Of a DNA stretch of 64,000 bases, positions 44,444-55,380 are shown in pieces (the first letter of the stretch is position 1; each line of letters opens with the position of its first letter). A program made the translations under genes and the position numbers. This stretch comes from Crocodylus rhombifer (lineage: Eukaryota > Chordata > Crocodylia > Crocodylidae), in NCBI GenBank assembly GCA_038503035.1, contig JAVSML010024360.1:186001-250000 (forward strand), given 5' to 3'. Under the pieces are notes generated by a model. It saw only the letters and a program-made list of their open reading frames with translations. It did no database searches and was not told where the DNA came from.

Positions 44444-44848
44444 CTTATGAGGAAAGGCTGGAAGAACCAGGGTTATTTAGTTTGGACAAGAGAAGACGGG
44501 GGATGGGAAGATTTGATAAGTCTTCAAATATCTGAAGGATGATAAAACAGGATGAAAATAGGCTTTTCTCTGTGGCTGTAGAGGGCAGGACTGGGAGCAA
44601 TGGCCTCAATAAGCTATAGCAGGGAAAATTTAGTTTGGAGATTAAGCAAAACTTTCTGGCTGAATCTGTGACTATGAGGATGGCCTAGCATTGGAAGAGG
44701 TTGCTTAGAAACTTGAATATCCATCTTTGGAAGTTTTCAAGAACAGGTTAGACAGACATTCAGCTGGGATTTCTGTCTTGAGAAGGGACTGGACTAGGAA
44801 AAAACATGTCAAGTCTTTTCCAGCTCTACTTTTCTATGATCCTATTCC

Positions 44849-46975
44849 TGTATTATTTGGTTGGATTGGAAACTCTGGACAGGGACGGTCTCAATTTCTT
44901 TGCACAGCAATTAGCACTATGGGACATTGACTCTAATTAGGGAGTTGGCATGTTAATAGAATATATAATCACTGTAAAGAAACAAAACTCCAATCTTTTT
45001 AATTTTCTTTTATTACTTTTTTTACAAATCACATTTATAGGTGTGAATTAAAATAGTCTTAGAATATACTCATTCCAGACTGTATGTACCAAGTCCCATT
45101 TAACTTCTGGATGCAAAACAGTTCTGGGTCAGCCTCATACTTAAATGTGACACTATGATACTTGGGATTTCCGAACAGGCACAAGCTAAGGAGTTGTGGC
45201 TAAACACTTGGTAAATATTGGACCACAGAAACCAAATGAATTGAAAGATGTGTCCCTCTTTTTTCTTCTGAGCTGATAGACAAGGGGAATAACAATAATA
45301 ACAGTGAAGTATGAGGTGGAAACATTTGAGTTCTTCTAACTGCCACTGTATCTGTGTGGAACAGTAGATGCTGAAATAGTCTTAAAATCTGTTAAATAAA
45401 CTTTCTCTTTTCCATTCAATTTCTCCCAGAATATCTGCAACTTTATATAGGTATGGATGATACCCTGGGGGGTGACTCTAGGGGGTTATTAGTCAGCTAA
45501 TGGCCATTGCCAAACACAGGATAACATGGTATGTATGGTGTTCTGCTTGAAGATGATAAATCAGAAATCTTCACCTACTTATCAGTTAAATAATAATTGA
45601 AATGCATTGAATATTTGTAATAAATAGAATAAATACTCCACAGAGTTGATATAAAAATAATAGCGGAAGCTCCCCTATCTGACGAGGAATTATTTTGTAT
45701 TATGGCCAGCTTGTGTCTTTAGATATGCATATGCGATTCGTATTTAATGGGAGGTCAGTATTCTTGCCAGATGTCAGTTTTCAAACTTTAGTTTTTCATT
45801 ATATTGCTGCTTCTCCTAAAGACTTATGCTTGCTATGTGAGTAGATTGAGTTTAGAATTTTCAAAAACATTTAATATAGATCTAAGTTTATTCACTGTAA
45901 TTACTCAGTGTTTACAGAGTTTTGTTTACTAATTTTGTTAGTAGTTTACTGTATATGTAACTGGTAAAATGGACTTGCATTACAACTGTGATTTGATCAG
46001 GTGATACTTTAAAACTTGAGTATCCAGGCAACTGTTTTTGGGAATGTGTAGCAGAGAGAAAGAGAGATTAAATATGCTGTATTTTATAGATTACATTTAA
46101 AGAAAGGGTATGTTCAAATTGAACATGTAAATATTTTTCCATGAGTTATGTAACTACTCAAACTAGCAAAAAGCCTGAGTTCTAATTAAGCAACTGTTTA
46201 AGCTTTAATTGCATAACTGAAATAATCACTGTTTATTTCTGGCATCTTGTAGGGGAGTGCTTCAGTGCTCTGAATCAGATTAGCAAGTGGAATAAACTGC
46301 TGAAGAAGGGAATATTGAATAAGTTAACAGATGTTTCTGTCAGGGTACTCTGCTGTGATTTTTTTCTTTTTTTGTTTTATTAAGTTTGCCCATTTGTTTC
46401 AGAAACTAGTCTGTGGTGCATGGAATTCTATAGTAAATTTTCTTCCCTACTATAAGCCTTATGGTACCTCAAAGAACTGAATTTCAGACTTTGAGAGAGA
46501 GATTTTAAGAGCAAACTGCTACTTAACCATATACAGCTCTTTCTTTCTCTTGGTTGAAAACCAAGTAGTTAAATTAGGTGAGTTGCTTTAAAAGATGAAG
46601 TGTTACATTTGGAGCAGTAATATCCTGGTTAAAAATTTACAGTTTGTTCTTAGTCATTTCTGAAAAAGTCATAAAATGTATTTTATTAATTTAATTTATA
46701 AAATGTAAATATTTCTTCAATTAAAAAAGACTGCTTGTCTTTGTGTTAAAAGTTTTCCTTGGTTGAGTTGTGGATTAGTACAACAAAAATCAAGATGTAT
46801 ACAAGTTTGTGCTCTGTATCAAATCTGTAATTATTTACTAAGATCAAAAGTACTTGAATATGATAGATCTTATTTACTACCAGAAAGACCGCTTTTAATG
46901 GTTTGGTGATATTTAATCTCTGCTATATTTGGAAATTGTTTTTTAATATTTATCTATTAAAAATAAAGTTATTTT
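44849..46975 (+). other. intronic A/T-rich DNA, no recognised element
   Basis: I searched this stretch for an ANKRD17 second exon and saw none. There are no defensible repeat termini. Confidence 0.45.
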
Positions 46976-47790
46976 TAAAGGTGTACTGATAAAGATTTTC
47001 TTGGCTGTTATTGATAGCAGATGATTAACCAGCCACATTGGCCGATTACTAACCAATACTTAGTAATAGTGCAAGGCATTTTAAACTACTGACATAAACC
47101 TTTTTGTTTGTTTGTTTTGCATTCATAACGTACTCCTGCCTACTTCATCCTACTCGATCAGGAAGGCAGTGACTGCCTTATTCCCACACGTCGCCCTCTC
47201 ACCCACAGCTCTTACTTATGGCCCCACTTCCTGCATAGCCCATGCTGCAGGACCCTTCCCCGGACAGCAGCACTGGGCACATTTGGAGCCCCAGAGCATG
47301 CCACTGCCACAGCACTGGCAGGCCTTGCGCAGCTGAACTCCTGCAGCCACCATGGAGAAGCAACTTTTGCAAAAGCACCTGGTGCCCTACAGAATAAAAT
47401 AGCTCTCGTGCAGTGCCTTACCCCATCCGTGCACAGCCCAATGCCTCTGAGACAGCCCTGGTGCTCAGGCCCCTGCTGCACATACAGAATTGGCATGACA
47501 GTGGAAGTGGCATCAGCAGCAGGAGCCAGTAACGCATCCTTTGCTGCTGGTCACGGTGTCCTAGGACTGCTCCCTGGCACCCTCTCCTGCTGCTCACTGG
47601 GACCTGTAGTCTGCTGTGGGCTCAAGCTGACAGAGGGGCACGGGAACCAGACTATGCTCACAAGGGTATTCCATACACACAGCCATAATTATCAGCTACA
47701 ACAACCAAAAAAAAGCTGATCGCTAATAATGTCATTTCTCCTTTTATTAGTGCTGATCTGATAGCCAACCAATATATTGGTGTAACCCTA
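46976..47790. mobile_element. hAT element, related to 40901
   Basis: The left end is TAAAGGTGTACTGAT. The right end, reverse complemented, is TAGGGTTACACCAATATATTGG. Subterminal 'gccgattactaaccaata' and 'gatctgatagccaaccaat' face each other. Flanking octamers are only 4 of 8 identical. The GC-rich centre (47130-47640) is non-coding. Confidence 0.55.
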
Positions 47791-48262
47791 CTTGCCTTGT
47801 CTTTTGGGGTTGTTTTTTTGTTTGCTGCAGGCAACAAAAATACTAAAATGTTGGTCATTTTGTAGCTGATTTTTTCTAAATAAATCTTTGGTCACAAACA
47901 CCTAAATTGTTAAGCCAGTTTTCCCTCCAAAAAGGAGTGTCAGGATATGCAGATAAAATACTAAGGCCAACCTCCTGTTTTTTAAATGAGAAATGTGCCA
48001 TTACATTCTGAGATGACTTAAATACAATCTTTATTTCTTTATAAATGCCAGTGTTACAGGAGTGCTGTAGGGCATACCTACACAAAGGGTATTTCTGTAA
48101 CCTTGTGGATGTTTCTTGTGCATTTTAACTCTGCCTCAGTGCAAACTCGAAATTGAAACACAGAACAAAATTTAGTTTCTTTTTGGTGTTGTACCAAGGA
48201 CAACAGACAAACAAATTTCCTTCAGAACAGGAATACAGCATTTGCACTCACTAGCTTTAAGT
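47791..48262 (+). other. intronic, no recognised element
   Basis: Nothing classifiable is visible between the two hAT elements. Confidence 0.4.
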
Positions 48263-48270
48263 TTCTATAC

Positions 48271-48479
48271 CAGGGGTCAGCAATGATTTTTGCTGGTGGG
48301 CTGGAATAAACCAGTTCAGGTCTGACATAGGCAGACAGTGCAGTGCTGGCAGAGGCCCCCACCCCATGGCTGTGACTTAGTGCAGGCAAAAACTCCTGTC
48401 GCTGAATGCCACTGAAGCCACAGGTCCAAAGGCTTCATGGGTGTGACCCAACCCATGGGCTGTAGGTTGCCAATCCCTG
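48271..48479. mobile_element. small hAT element (CAGGGGTCAGCAA termini)
   Basis: The left end is CAGGGGTCAGCAATG. The right end, reverse complemented, is CAGGGATTGGCAACC. Octamers TTCTATAC (48263-48270) and TTTTGTAC (48480-48487) agree at 6 of 8. It is 209 bp and non-coding. Confidence 0.78.
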
Positions 48480-48533
48480 TTTTGTACCATACCAAATTGC
48501 ATGTGTGCCTGGAGTCCATGTGTTCATTTCATC

Positions 48534-48620
48534 CCTGATCTGGCAAACACTTAACTTCAGTCAGTTGAATTCTTTCAGGCCCCATATATGTTTAAAATTA
48601 ACCTTAAGCATGGATGCAAG
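48534..48620. repeat. half copy of the palindromic repeat at 32972
   Basis: 'ccctgatctggcaaacact' and 'ttaaccttaagcatggatg' match the arm of the ancient palindromic repeat. It is decayed. Confidence 0.4.
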
Positions 48621-49815
48621 GTTGGTTTGTTTGTTTGTTTTGTTTTGTTTTTTCAGGGTGAGGTCTTAATTTAGAAAGCTGAGTTATAACCAGAGTTGAC
48701 ATTTGGGGAATCTGTTTCTCGGCTTGAATTCTTTTCAGTTCTTAGCCTTTGACTTTAGCTGTTGATTTTAAAAGGTTTTAACCAAAAAAAAAAAGTGAAA
48801 TATCTAATAAATAATATCTGGTGAACATCTAATGAATGTTATTGAGACGAAAGAATGAAGCAAAGGAATATTAGTTTGTTGTAGAGATGACTTTTTACAA
48901 TATTAACTATTTTTACCGATGAACTGGAGTCGTGAATTAAGAAGTTGTTTTCTTTTAGCCATATGATTTATACTGAAATTAATGGCAGTTGTGTGACAAG
49001 CCACTAGGTGTTATTGGAAATGCAATGTAAATCTAAGGACAAAAAACCCATGAATTGGCTAAGTGTGTAAAATGAATAGGACTAAAACTTTAAAAAGTGT
49101 ATAGTGTGTTGATTTTAATCAAAGATATTTACATGACATCTTTAGTAGCAGCAGGAAACCTTTATTTAATACATTGATCTTAGTCTCTTAGTCTTCAGTT
49201 ATTTTCCTAAAGAAAAATTCACTCTTATTGACTGGTGTAACTTATACAGCATGTTACTCACAAGGAAGACACCTAGTCAAACAGTTATATAATACTTATT
49301 TAGTCTTAATTGTTACTTTGTTTTAGAAAAATTGTGATTCACACATTTCTAATGTGTTTTTTTTAATCAAACTGAATTTGAATAGAAGTTGGAATTTAAT
49401 TATAAATATACAGACAGTATTCTTAAATAGTTGTTTTATAAGTGCATGAACTTACTTGAATGTGTTGGATACTTAAGAAACAAAACAATGATCAAAAAAT
49501 GTTTTCCATTTAACATTTTTTAAAAATTGATACAGTTTTTGGATACGAAATCCTTGAAAAAAATTTAAGAGCTCGTAGATATAATCCTTAATACTACCTT
49601 AGTTTTATTCATAGACTGTCAGAGCAAGATGATCCTTCTTGTTACGTTCTCCCCAAGTTGCCTTGATTTTTCAACTTTGAATGAAATACAGAAAATATGC
49701 TTTTCATGTAAAGTAGAGGCTACTGTTGTCAAAAACCTGTTCAGCCATTGATTCCATGTTGTTAGTCAAACTATGAACTGGGTAAATCTTTGGTTTTCTA
49801 GAACGTTGGCACAGT
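48621..49815 (+). other. intronic A/T-rich DNA, no recognised element
   Basis: No exon or repeat terminus is visible. A GTTT/TTTTG-rich tract is at 48622-48654. Confidence 0.4.
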
Positions 49816-49819
49816 TATG

Positions 49820-51945
49820 TACTGCTTGAGACTAGAGGTGTGTTGAAAGTCTCCGGGTTCTGGTCAGAGGGGAGAGCAACAAAGTTGATGTACTGGTGCG
49901 TGTCTGCTCTAGACCATCGGCTCTGGAGGATAAAATGGCTGAGGCTTTCTTCAGACAGCTAGCAGAAGTTTCTAGATCACAGGCCCTGGTTCTCATGGGG
50001 GGCCTTCAATCCCCTGACATCTGCTGGGAATGCAATACAGCAGTCCAAAGGCAATCCAGGAAGTTTTTAGAGAGTGTTGGGGAAAACTTCCTGGTGCAGC
50101 TGTTGGAGAGGCCAATCAGGGGCCATGCTGTTCTTGACCTGTTCACAAATGGAAGAAGTGATGGGGATTGTAGAAGGGGATGACAACTTGGGAAGCAGCA
50201 ACTACAAGATGATTGAGTTCAGGACCTGGAAGGAAGGAGAGCAACAGAGTAAGGATTTGATTTCAGAAAAGCAGACTTTGACTCAGGGAACTGGTGGCCA
50301 GGATCCCCTGGGAGGCCTGTCTGTGAAGGAAAAGGAGTCCAAGAGAGCTGGTTATATTTTAAAGAAATGTGGCACAGGAATGAACCATCCTGATGTGCAG
50401 GAAGACTAGCAAGTATGTGAAAGGTAAACTGAAGGGTTTCTATAAGTATGTCAGCAACAAAAGGAAAGTCAGGGAAAGTTTGGGTCCCTTACTGGATGAG
50501 GGAGCCAACCTAGTGACAGATGATGTGCAAAAGGCTGAAGTACTCAATGCCTTCTTTACGACGTTTTCACGGGCAGTCAGGTCCCAGGCCACTGCATCTG
50601 GAAGCACAGTTTGGAGGAGGCAAGCAGCTGACAGTGACACGATGTAGCCGAGGGAGAAAGAGAAGGAAGAGGATCTGGGGAACAGCAGACCGGTCAGCCT
50701 CACCTCAGTTCCTGGAAAGATCATGGAGCAGGTTCTCAAGGAATCCATTCTGAGCATTAGAGGAGAAGGTGATTAGAAACAGTAAGCATAGATTCACCAT
50801 GGCAAGTTGTGCCTGACTAGCCTTATTGCCTTCTGTGGTAAGATGACTGACTCTGTGGATGTGGGAAGAGCAGTGGACTTGTTGCACTTTGACTTGAGCA
50901 AGGCTTTTGATACGGTCTTCCACAACATTTTTGCAACCCAGCTAAGGAGGTGTGGGTTGGATGAATGATCTGTAAGGTGGATAAAAAACTGGCTGGATCC
51001 TTGGGGTCAAAAGGTAGTAATCAGTTATCTATGTCTAGTTAGCAGCTGGTATCAAGTGGAGTGCCCCAGACTGATTTTGTTCAGTGTCTTCATCAATGAT
51101 CTGATGGGAAGATGGGATAGAGTGCACCCCGAGCTGATGGGGAGTAGTAGATTGACTAGAGGGTAGGGCTAGGATTTAGAGAGACTATGACAGATTGGAG
51201 GATTGAACCAAAAGAAATCTCATGAAGTTTAATAAGGACAAGTGCAAAGTCCTGCACTTAGGATGGAACAATCCCATGTACCAGTGTACAGGTTGGGGCC
51301 CGACTGGATAAGCAGTGTCTCCTGAAGAAAACAAGCTGAACAGTAAGCTAAATCTGAGCCAAGAGTGAGCTCTTGCTGCAAAAAAGTCTAACAGCTTAGT
51401 GGGCTGCATTAGTAGGATGTTGCCAGCAGATTTAGGGAAGAAATTATTCCCTTCTATCCTGCATTGATGAGGCCACATATGGTGTACTGTGCCCAGTTTT
51501 GGGCCCCCCTCTACAGAAAGGATGTGGACATATTGGAAACGTCTAATGGAGGGCAACAGAAATGGCCTGGGAGCTGGGGCAGGTGACTTCTGAGGAGAAG
51601 CTGAGGGACTTGGGCTTATTTAGTCTGGAGAAGAGAAGACTGAGAGGGGATTTTAATAGAAGCCCTCAACTACCAGATGGGGTGGGGTTCCAAAGAGGAT
51701 GGAGCTAGACTTTTCTCAGTAGTGGCAGATGACAGAACAAGGAACAATAGTCTCAAGTTGCAGCAAAGGAAGTTTAGATACTTGGAAAAACTTTCTCACT
51801 AGGAGGGTTTTAAAGCACTGGAACAGGCTACCCAGAGATGTTGTGTTACCTCCATCCCTGGAGTTTTTTAAGACCCAGCTAGACAAAGATGTGGCTGGGA
51901 TGATCCAGTTGGGGACGGTCCTGCTTTGTAGCAGGGGGCTAGAAT
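49820..51945 (+). mobile_element. CR1 LINE, ORF2 to 3' region, degenerate
   Basis: Plus-strand CR1. Endonuclease-side traces at 49896-50183 include GGLQSPDICWE and the SRKFLESVGENFLVQLLE block. The linker at 50393-50647 has YKYVSNKRKVRESLGPLL. A broken RT block near 50870-51000 has FDLSKAFDTV. The 3' region lies at 51600-51945. The frames are broken throughout. The 3' end is missing at 51945 and its last bases (ggactagataacctcctga...ttccaacc) reappear at about 55310-55375, so a younger insertion splits it. Confidence 0.85.
49896..51010 (+). pseudogene. CR1 ORF2 remnants, multiply disrupted
   Basis: Successive open pieces at 49896-50183, 50074-50409 and 50393-50647, and the RT block around 50870-51000, follow the order of a CR1 ORF2 but in different frames with stops between. 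The motif-A region LSKAFDTV is recognisable. Motif C is not clear. It is a dead retrotransposon coding region. Confidence 0.8.
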
Positions 51946-52297
51946 ACCAGTGCCTGGGACTGATCCTTAACACTGGAAAAACAAAGGTGCTTCAGCAGCC
52001 TGCTCCAACTACTCTGGCAAAGATTCTTATTGTTGGACAGGAGCTGGAGAATGTTGAATGCTTTGCATATCTTGGGGGCCATCTCTCAAAGATGACCAGC
52101 ATCAACAAGGCAATCTAATAGAAGATCCAGTGTGCCAGCTCTGCCTTCTGAAGACTGAATATTGTACGTTCAACAATCATGACATCAGAACTTGAACAAA
52201 GCTCTTAGTATATAAGCCTGTGATAATCCCAGCTCTTCTCTATGGCTGTGAAGCTTAATGCCCTGCCTACCTTTGTAGCTACAGGACCAATAGAGAC
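51946..52297 (+). mobile_element. RTE-like LINE ORF2 fragment, left part
   Basis: Translates as ILNTGKTKVLQQPAP followed by GQELENVECFAYLGGHLSK, then (after breaks) a LLYGCEA segment. This series is typical of the C-terminal region of a non-LTR polymerase commonly mis-annotated in vertebrates as 'craniofacial development protein 2-like'. The fragment is inserted in the CR1 3' end and is itself cut at 52297 by a hAT. The right part begins at 54737. The clade name is my best guess. Confidence 0.6.
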
Positions 52298-52968
52298 TGG
52301 GGCTGTGTGAGGCTTCGGACTATGCTTCGGATCGGGAGAAGCTTTGTATGCTTCGTCGTCTGAAGCAGCATGTCTGGATCAAAGCACTGGCTTTGTTAGG
52401 CTTTCTGAAGTGGTTCGAAGCTTCTGAACCACTTCAAAAAAGCTTCAGAGCCACTTTGGAGATCTGGCCATAGGATATAATGGGAAATCAATCAAAGATC
52501 TATAACTTTGTTGTGTTTTGTCTGATTTGGATGAAACTTGCAGGGGTGGTAGCCTCTGGTGAGAGCATGAAGCCTGCCAAGTTTCAAGAAGATCGGTGGA
52601 GGGTTTCAGGGGGAACTGCACCCCAAATTCATGAAAGCAAAACTCATGTTACGTGTATGTGTTAAGCCACAGTGGGGTCAAAACTGTAGGGGTGGTAGCC
52701 CCTGGTGAGGCCACAAAGCCTGCCAAGTTTCAAGAAGATTGGTGCAGGGGTTTGGGGGGAACTGCACCTCAAACTGCTGACAGGCAAAACATGTGACAGA
52801 TGACCCTGTGTGTGTTAAGGTGCAGCGGGCCAAGAACTGCAGGGGTGATGGCCCCTGCTGAGGCCACGAAGCATGCCAGCTGTCAAGGAAATAGGTGCAG
52901 GGGGTTCTGGGGCCCTGCACCCCTAGCTGCTGGCAGACAAAACTCATGACAGGGGTGCTTGTGCAACT

Positions 52969-54100
52969 CATAGATTCATAGAAGTAGGGTCGGAAGGGAC
53001 CTAGTAGATCTTCTAGTCAACCCCCTGCCCTGGGCAGGAGAGAAAGCCAAGATCAAATGGCCCCAGCCAGGTAGACATCAAGCCTCCTCTTAAAGACCCC
53101 CAGGGTAGGAGCCTTCACTACTTCCCTTGGAAGGTGGTTTCAGATCCTAGTTGCCCTGACAGTGAAGTAGTGCCTTTGGATGTCTAATGTAAACCTACTC
53201 TCTAACAACTTATGGCCATTATTCCTTGTTACCCCAGGGGTGCTAGGGGGAACAAGGTCTCTGCCAAACCCTTCCAGTCCCCCCTAGTGAGCTTATAGAT
53301 GGCCACCAGGTCCCCCCTCAGCCTTTTCTTGTGAAAGCTGAACAGGTTTAAGTCCCGTAGCCTCTCCTCATAGGGTCTGCCCTGCTGTCCCCAGATCTTG
53401 CGAGCGGCCCTCCTTTGGACCATCTCAGTGCTGCCTATATCCCTCCTGAAGTGCGGTGCCCAGAACTAGATGCCGTACTCCAGCTGCGGCCTGACCAGTG
53501 TCACATAGAGGGGGAGGATCACCTCCTTGGCCCTGCGTGTGATGCCACTGCGGATGCATGACGAGGTACGGTTAGCCCTACTGACTGTGTTCTCACATTG
53601 TCGGCCCATGTTCATCTTGGAGTCAGTAATGACTACAAGATCTCTTTCTGCCACCGTTCTTTTGAGAAGGGAGTTCCCCCGCATATAGGTATGCTGCTGG
53701 TTCCTACTGCCCAAGTGCAGCACCCTGCACTTGTCAGTATTGAATCCCATCCTATTTTCATTTGCCCACCCCTGTAACCTGCCCAGGTCCTTCTGTAATC
53801 TGTCCTTCCCTTTTAGCATGCCCACCTCACCCCAAATCTTGGTGTTGTCTGCGAATTTAAACAGGTTGCTCTTCACTCCATCGTCCAAGTCACTAATAAA
53901 TTGAACAGTGCGGGCCCAAGGACCAAGCCCTGGAGGACCCCACTACTCACTTCCCTCCAGGTCGAAAATGACCCATCCACCTCACTCTGCCAATTTGCAA
54001 TCCATCTGACTGTGTAGGCATCAATGCCACAGTCACCTACCTTTTTAATGAGAATGGGGTGGGCGACAGTGTCAAAGACAACTGTCTGTCTTGGGGCAAT
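52969..54100 (-). mobile_element. CR1 LINE, RT to 3' end, antisense
   Basis: Antisense CR1 beginning (3' end) at 'tcatagattcatagaagtag'. On the minus strand it encodes the RT-end pieces 53466-53888 (KFADNTKIWGEVG, where the usual FADD is FADN; RVLHLGSRNQQHTY; LVRPQLEYGI) and 53229-53423 (RRAARKIWG, YEERLRDLNLF). Bases 54000-54085 give a motif-A-like FDTVAHP segment. It lies in the loop of the foldback hAT and is the youngest layer of the nest. Its 5' limit is unclear (54085-54310). Confidence 0.85.
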
Positions 54101-54555
54101 TGATTGTATTAATTACTTCCTCTCCTTAGTCTGTTATTTTGTAGGTGTTAATCCATGCTCATTAACTCATTATGTAGTAGCTAGGTACTGTGTATTGATC
54201 TGGTTCCTGAGTGAATCATAATTCATTGGTAACACAGTAGCTTAGCAGCCAGGCCTGCAGTAGTGCGTCCCATGTTGTCCCCCTGCCCCCTGTGCCCCAA
54301 GACGGACACAGTTGCACAAGCACCCATGTCATAAGTTTTGCCTGTCAGCCGCTAGAGGTGCAGGGCCTCAGAACCCCTGCACCTATCTCTTGGACAGCTG
54401 GCAGGCTTCGTGGCCACAGCAGGGGCTACCATCCCTGCAGCTTTCACCCTGCTGCACCTTAACACACTGGGTCACCCATGTCATGAGTTTTGCCTGTCAG
54501 CAGCTGGAGGTGCAGTTTCCCCCAAACTCCTGCACCTATCACCTTGAAACTCGGC

Positions 54556-54597
54556 AGCCCTCAACTACCAGATGGGGTGGGGTTCCAAAGAGGATGG
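54556..54597 (+). repeat. 42-bp exact copy of a CR1 segment
   Basis: This 42-base block begins 'agccctcaactaccag' and ends 'ccaaagaggatgg'. It is identical to 51661-51702 in the CR1 about 2.9 kb upstream. In the hAT arm it abruptly replaces the expected mirror sequence after 'aactcggc'. It is probably a templated repair patch. Confidence 0.85.
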
Positions 54598-54736
54598 TGA
54601 GGGAGCGGTTCTGAAACTTCGGCTGGATCAAAACAGGAACCCAGTCTGGAGCTCCGGATCAGATCGCTGGTATCCGAAGTGGCTGGATCCGAAGCCGGAT
54701 CAAATAGGTGCCTACTCGCACAGGCCTAATAGGGAC

Positions 54737-55320
54737 TACCTGAAAAACCTAGAATGTCATCACCAGTGCTACTCCCTAAAGTTCCTTGGCAGAAAGTGGG
54801 ACGATTGTCACACAAATGCCAGTGTCCTCATTGATGCTAACACCACCAGTATAGAAACATTGATTATTCAACAGCAGCTATGGGGGACAGGGCACTGCGT
54901 GTGCATGCCCAATGTACCTTTACCAAAACAACTGCTATGCTCCCAGCTGAGCCAAGGACAAAAGACATGCGAGGGCCAGAGGAAACGCCTCAAGGACATT
55001 CTCAGGGTGAACATTAAGAAGTGTGGCATTGGCATGACAAACTGGGAAAAACTAAATGGGGACAGGGCTACATGGTGATACCTTGTGAGAGAAGGTATAT
55101 TTTTCTTTTGAGGAAAACTGTTTCATCCTGGAGACAGAAAAACAACTGAAACAGAAATAAAAGAAGACAGAAAGATCCATGGTCTGACCCTCTGTTTAAC
55201 CACCACCTGTGGCATTTGTTAGAAAGTCTGTAGCTCTAGGATTGACTTTCTTAGCCCTCAGCAGACTCATTTACCTGTGAAAGCGGTCATCCTTGACCAT
55301 GAGGGATTGCTGATGATGAC
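54737..55320 (+). mobile_element. RTE-like LINE ORF2 fragment, right part and 3' tail
   Basis: Continues the element cut at 52297: NRDYLKNLECHHQC, FLGRKWDDCHTNASVL, SIETLIIQQQLWGTGH, LPKQLLCSQLSQGQK and RKRLKDILRVNIKKCGIG follow in family order to about 55078. The untranslated tail ends 'ggtcatccttgaccatgagg' and a short 'tgatgatgaca' run, after which CR1 sequence resumes. The frame is open in this part, but the element as a whole is broken. Confidence 0.65.
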
Positions 55321-55380
55321 AATGGACTAGATAACCTCCTGAATTCTCTTCCAACCTTAATTTTCTATGATTTTCTGTGA
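55321..55380 (+). mobile_element. CR1 3' terminus, continuation of 49820-51945
   Basis: 'tggactagataacctcctga' and 'ttccaaccttaattttctat' are the terminal CR1 bases missing at 51945. Between them lie about 3.4 kb of later insertions. Confidence 0.8.

Larger units (their letters stand above)
42946..44848 (+). mobile_element. CR1 LINE 3' region, split by a hAT
   Basis: CR1 sequence runs from about 42946 to 43005 ('gtgattgggggccggggaaa'), then resumes exactly at 44452 ('gaaaggctggaagaaccagg'). It continues to a standard CR1 3' end ('ggactggactagg ... cttttccagctctacttttctatgatcc', about 44845). The hAT at 43006-44443 interrupts it and duplicates CTTATGAG, so the CR1 is the older insertion. Confidence 0.85.
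52298..54728. mobile_element. foldback hAT element carrying an antisense CR1
   Basis: The termini are TGGGGCTGTGTGAGGCTTC and, reverse complemented, TAGGCCTGTGCGAGTAGGC. The octamers ATAGAGAC (52290-52297) and ATAGGGAC (54729-54736) differ at one base. GCTTCGG/TCCGAAG motifs cluster near both ends. The arms (52600-52965 and 54310-54555) are inverted copies of each other, with units of about 130 bases such as 'ctgacaggcaaaac' and 'gcaggggtgatggcccct'. A CR1 sits in the loop. The terminus family matches 27204. Confidence 0.85.

Noticed and set aside
51729..52118. 129-codon frame joining CR1 3' sequence to LINE ORF2
   Set aside because: The first half is normally non-coding CR1 3' sequence, so the fusion is accidental.
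54572..55078. 168-codon frame as a possible domesticated gene
   Set aside because: Its first third is hAT terminus sequence and the remainder is the C-terminal part of an RTE-like LINE cut by the hAT. It reads through an insertion junction by chance.
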